The notes under the pieces were generated by a model. That model saw nothing but the letters and a program-made list of their open reading frames with translations, was not told where the DNA came from and did not search any database. A DNA stretch of 64,000 nt from Sporothrix humicola (lineage: Eukaryota > Ascomycota > Sordariomycetes > Ophiostomatales > Ophiostomataceae): assembly GCA_021396245.1 (NCBI GenBank), contig WNYE01000136.1, forward strand, positions 1 to 64,000. The letters run 5' to 3'. This document shows, piece after piece, positions 61,586 to 64,000 of this stretch. How positions within the stretch are numbered: the first letter of the stretch is position 1; every line of letters starts with the position of its first letter. Both the position numbers and the translations under genes were made by a program.

Positions 61586-62616
61586 CCTATCTACTGGTCG
61601 TTGTTGCTGACAAAAGATGTGATCGAGTTGATGGTAGTAGAGAAGGAGTTCAATGTGGCAGACAAGAGAAAGGTGTACTTATTCTATGTCAACTCGGATC
61701 AGTGATCGTCCTCGGGCAATCGAGATGATCTGGGCTCTGTTGACAGTTGCCCGATCTCATATACGTATGCTCCACTCGTGGGAGCTTTTATTTGCATGTG
61801 CTCCTTTTCTTTGTTTTATTTGTTTATATTTCATGAAAGAATAACTGAAAAACAAAAACCCTGCAAGACGAAAATAGACATGCTGTCTGTTATCTTGCTC
61901 ACAGCCATCCTTGCTCACTCCTTCCCAGTCACCCCCTTCCCAATGACGGAACCTCGCGTTCTCGGAAACTTCGTTGCCCCTTCCTTGTAAGATTGCAAGA
62001 AAATATCAAAAATGAGGTCACCACAGACGTTGTCATCGAAATCTCGTCCAAATGGGAAACACAATCAAGACAAGGCGACTGATGTCGTCTCCGTGTAAGT
62101 CGTTGACCCATGGCGTCGGGACCCACCATACCAGCACTAACAAGCCCATCGGTGCCCAAAAACCGGGTCCTTGTCAGACGCGGGACGGGACCCACGGAAT
62201 AGGGGCGACGAGCTAGTCCGAATCAAGAAAGTCGGCACCGAGTTTTCAACATCGCTCCTTCCTGTAACGCAAAACATCAAAACATCACCTCCCCCTTCGC
62301 ACCTTCCTCGCCCTCCTCGGCGCCGAACGACGTCAATCTTATTTCCTGTTTCTTCAACCTTCTGTCGTCGACCTCTTTCCTCCCAAGTCTATCCGAGTTT
62401 TCGTGTCTGCCTACTCCAATCTCGACCTCATAAGGACGGGCTCGTACGAACCGTCCTCTTAGTCGTTTCGACGGTCTTCGTACATCTGCACTTCGTACGT
62501 TCTTGACTCTCTAATCGACCCCACCGACATCTCGCTTGACGTTCGCTTGGAGAGGACCAGACTGTCGTTGCTCGTTGTTTGTCGCTCGTTGACTCGTCAC
62601 TTCTCTCTTCTCGCTA
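61586..62616. promoter_or_regulatory. Divergent promoter of ABC pump and Zn2Cys6 factor
   Basis: 1,031 bp between two divergent starts; no gene inside. The right 300 bp are rich in TCG/CGT and pyrimidines, as in fungal leaders. A shared control region is plausible; no CGG-pair operator was securely identified. Confidence 0.45.
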
Positions 62617-64000
62617 ATGTCTTTTTGCCCACCCTCGACAACTGCCGAGATGGTCTCTTCAGAGAGCTCGGCGCCGCAGCCAACACCAACACCAACAAAG
62701 GCTGCACAGCGAGCCTCAGCCGTGTCCACACCATCAGAACAACCACAGCCTGCTGCCTCTGCATCGCCCACTGCCTCCTCGCCCCCACAGCCAGCATTCC
62801 GGCAGGGCGGCCACAAGTCGTGCGATGCCTGCAAGGCACGCAAAGTCAAGTGTCCAAGTGAGTGAAGTGCACCAATGATTGTCAACTACGAGTACGCCAT
62901 ACTGACCTGCAGACACCGACTATCCCGCGCCGTGCGGGAACTGTGTTGTAAGTCGCCCACCAATCATATGAAAAATCACCACTGACGGTATAGCGCCGCA
63001 AAGAAGTGTGCTGTTTCGGGAAAAAGAAGGTGCCCCGACGGAATGGTAGGCCACATATCTTTCAATTTATTTTGTCCGTCGTGCTGACTTTGCAGTCACT
63101 AAACACCTCCGCTTCACGAGGTCGTACAATGCGGGTGTCGACGGACCGTCGCCCGTTGAGGAGGCGCTGCGCTACGTGGATGAGCCGACACCCGCGTGTG
63201 CCTCACAAGAAGTGAATGCATGTGCAGAGGCTCTCGTTCTTCCCGTCAACCAGTCAAGTCCTGGAAAGACACAACCAGCGGCCGTGCCTGCCGTCCCGAC
63301 GCTGTATGTCGACCATCTGCTGGCCCAGGCGAATCACACCAGCGGAAAAGACAAAGACAAAGACGGCCCAGCCGGCCTCCCCGGCAAGGTCAACAGCATC
63401 TTTGGCGGCAGTTATAGCTTGACGTACTTTTCGGAAAGCCGGCTGCGGTCGTTGTCCACGCGCCTGCGCAACCACAAGGTCGACGAGCTCGTGCGGCGGA
63501 TCAATGCCCAGGTCAGGCAGCGACTACGAAGACCGGCTGATGCGCCGGGCGCAGATGCTTCTGCAGTGAAATCAGTTGAACCCGTCACCGTCGATGACGA
63601 CTTTTCTACCGCCTGTATCCGCGCGTACTTTGAGCGGTTGCATCCTCTCCTGCCATTCTTGGACCGCACTGCCTTTGAGGCACGGGTGAAAAACGGTGAC
63701 CACAACAAGTCCCCGTCTGGCACCCAGAAAGCATGGTCGGCACTCTACCACTCTGTACTGGCCATTGGCTGTGCCTACTTGGACAACAGCAGCAACCCAG
63801 CGGCGACGAACGAGACCAATGGATTCGAGCCGGGCACGAGCACGGCCTGGCGGTTGTTTTCGCGGGGCGCCCTTGCCCACTTTGCCGACTTACTCATACT
63901 CCCGGAAGACTCGTTGCTGGCTCTGCAGGCACTGACGGCCATGTCAGTTTATGGACTGGGCGTGGCGTGTTTGTCCATTGAGCGGGTCATCCTGGGAGAA
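62617..64000 (+). CDS. Zn2Cys6 transcription factor, 3' truncated by window edge
   Basis: Exons: 62617-62857, 62913-62947, 62994-63045, 63096 to the window end. Splicing with donors GTGAGT, GTAAGT, GTAGGC and acceptors CTGCAG, TATAG, TTGCAG gives one frame of at least 410 residues. It assembles a perfect zinc cluster C-x2-C-x6-C-x8-C-x2-C-x6-C (CDACKARKVKC, then CGNC and onward), split by two introns. The N-terminus is Pro/Ser/Thr-rich. Downstream, A-Y-F-E-R-L-H-P-L-L-P-F-L-D marks the start of the fungal-specific regulatory domain, as in XlnR-like activators. Nuclear DNA-binding protein; its divergent position suggests it may control the ABC pump. An alternative start is the ATG at 62650. 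Confidence 0.87.

Overview
The window is chromosomal DNA from a filamentous ascomycete (Pezizomycotina, most likely Sordariomycetes; I cannot place it further). Genes carry few, short introns of about 50-200 bp with GTAAGT-type donors and CTAAC-type branch sites. The proteins are typical of this group: a PDR-type ABC pump, a Tri12-like MFS pump, a Zn2Cys6 regulator, a LysM/GH18 chitinase and a HAM1-like protein. A 5-kb AT-rich block almost devoid of TpG and CpA is the signature of repeat-induced point mutation (RIP).

Left part (1-22.5 kb): a gene-poor, accessory-looking segment dominated by two lineage-specific families. Family A has three members (224-2269, 8485-9495, 9881-11854 on the minus strand) with a conserved N-terminal block; two also have a C-terminal half ending in an HMG-box-like segment. 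One of these is cut by an in-frame TGA inside that segment. Family B is a set of small proteins of about 105-150 residues. Six copies lie head-to-tail at 17.6-22.5 kb (one frameshifted) and one outlier at 5.8 kb. They share an N-F/Y-x-x-W motif and a C-terminal motif reminiscent of Copia-type Gag N-terminal domains, and are the best candidate for something undescribed. Between them sit a secreted SGNH esterase, a putative cyclase and an MFS sugar transporter.

Middle part (22.7-43.2 kb): a secreted beta-propeller protein, a bZIP factor with two introns, a GPI-anchored DUF7136-type protein, and a very large LysM/chitin-binding/GH18 chitinase gene interrupted by one in-frame TAA (apparently CAA to TAA). 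The RIP-degraded repeat (about 35.4-40.8 kb) follows, then an LrgA/LrgB-type membrane protein.

Right part (43.5-64 kb): a probable nitrogen-acquisition group (DUR3 urea permease, isochorismatase-fold amidohydrolase, amidase with clustered GATA motifs upstream), a HAM1-like protein, a Tri12-like MFS pump, a calcineurin-type phosphoesterase, and a full-size PDR ABC transporter divergent from a Zn2Cys6 factor that runs off the right edge. No tRNA, rRNA or CRISPR was found. All intron calls were made by eye from splice motifs, frame and expected family sequence.
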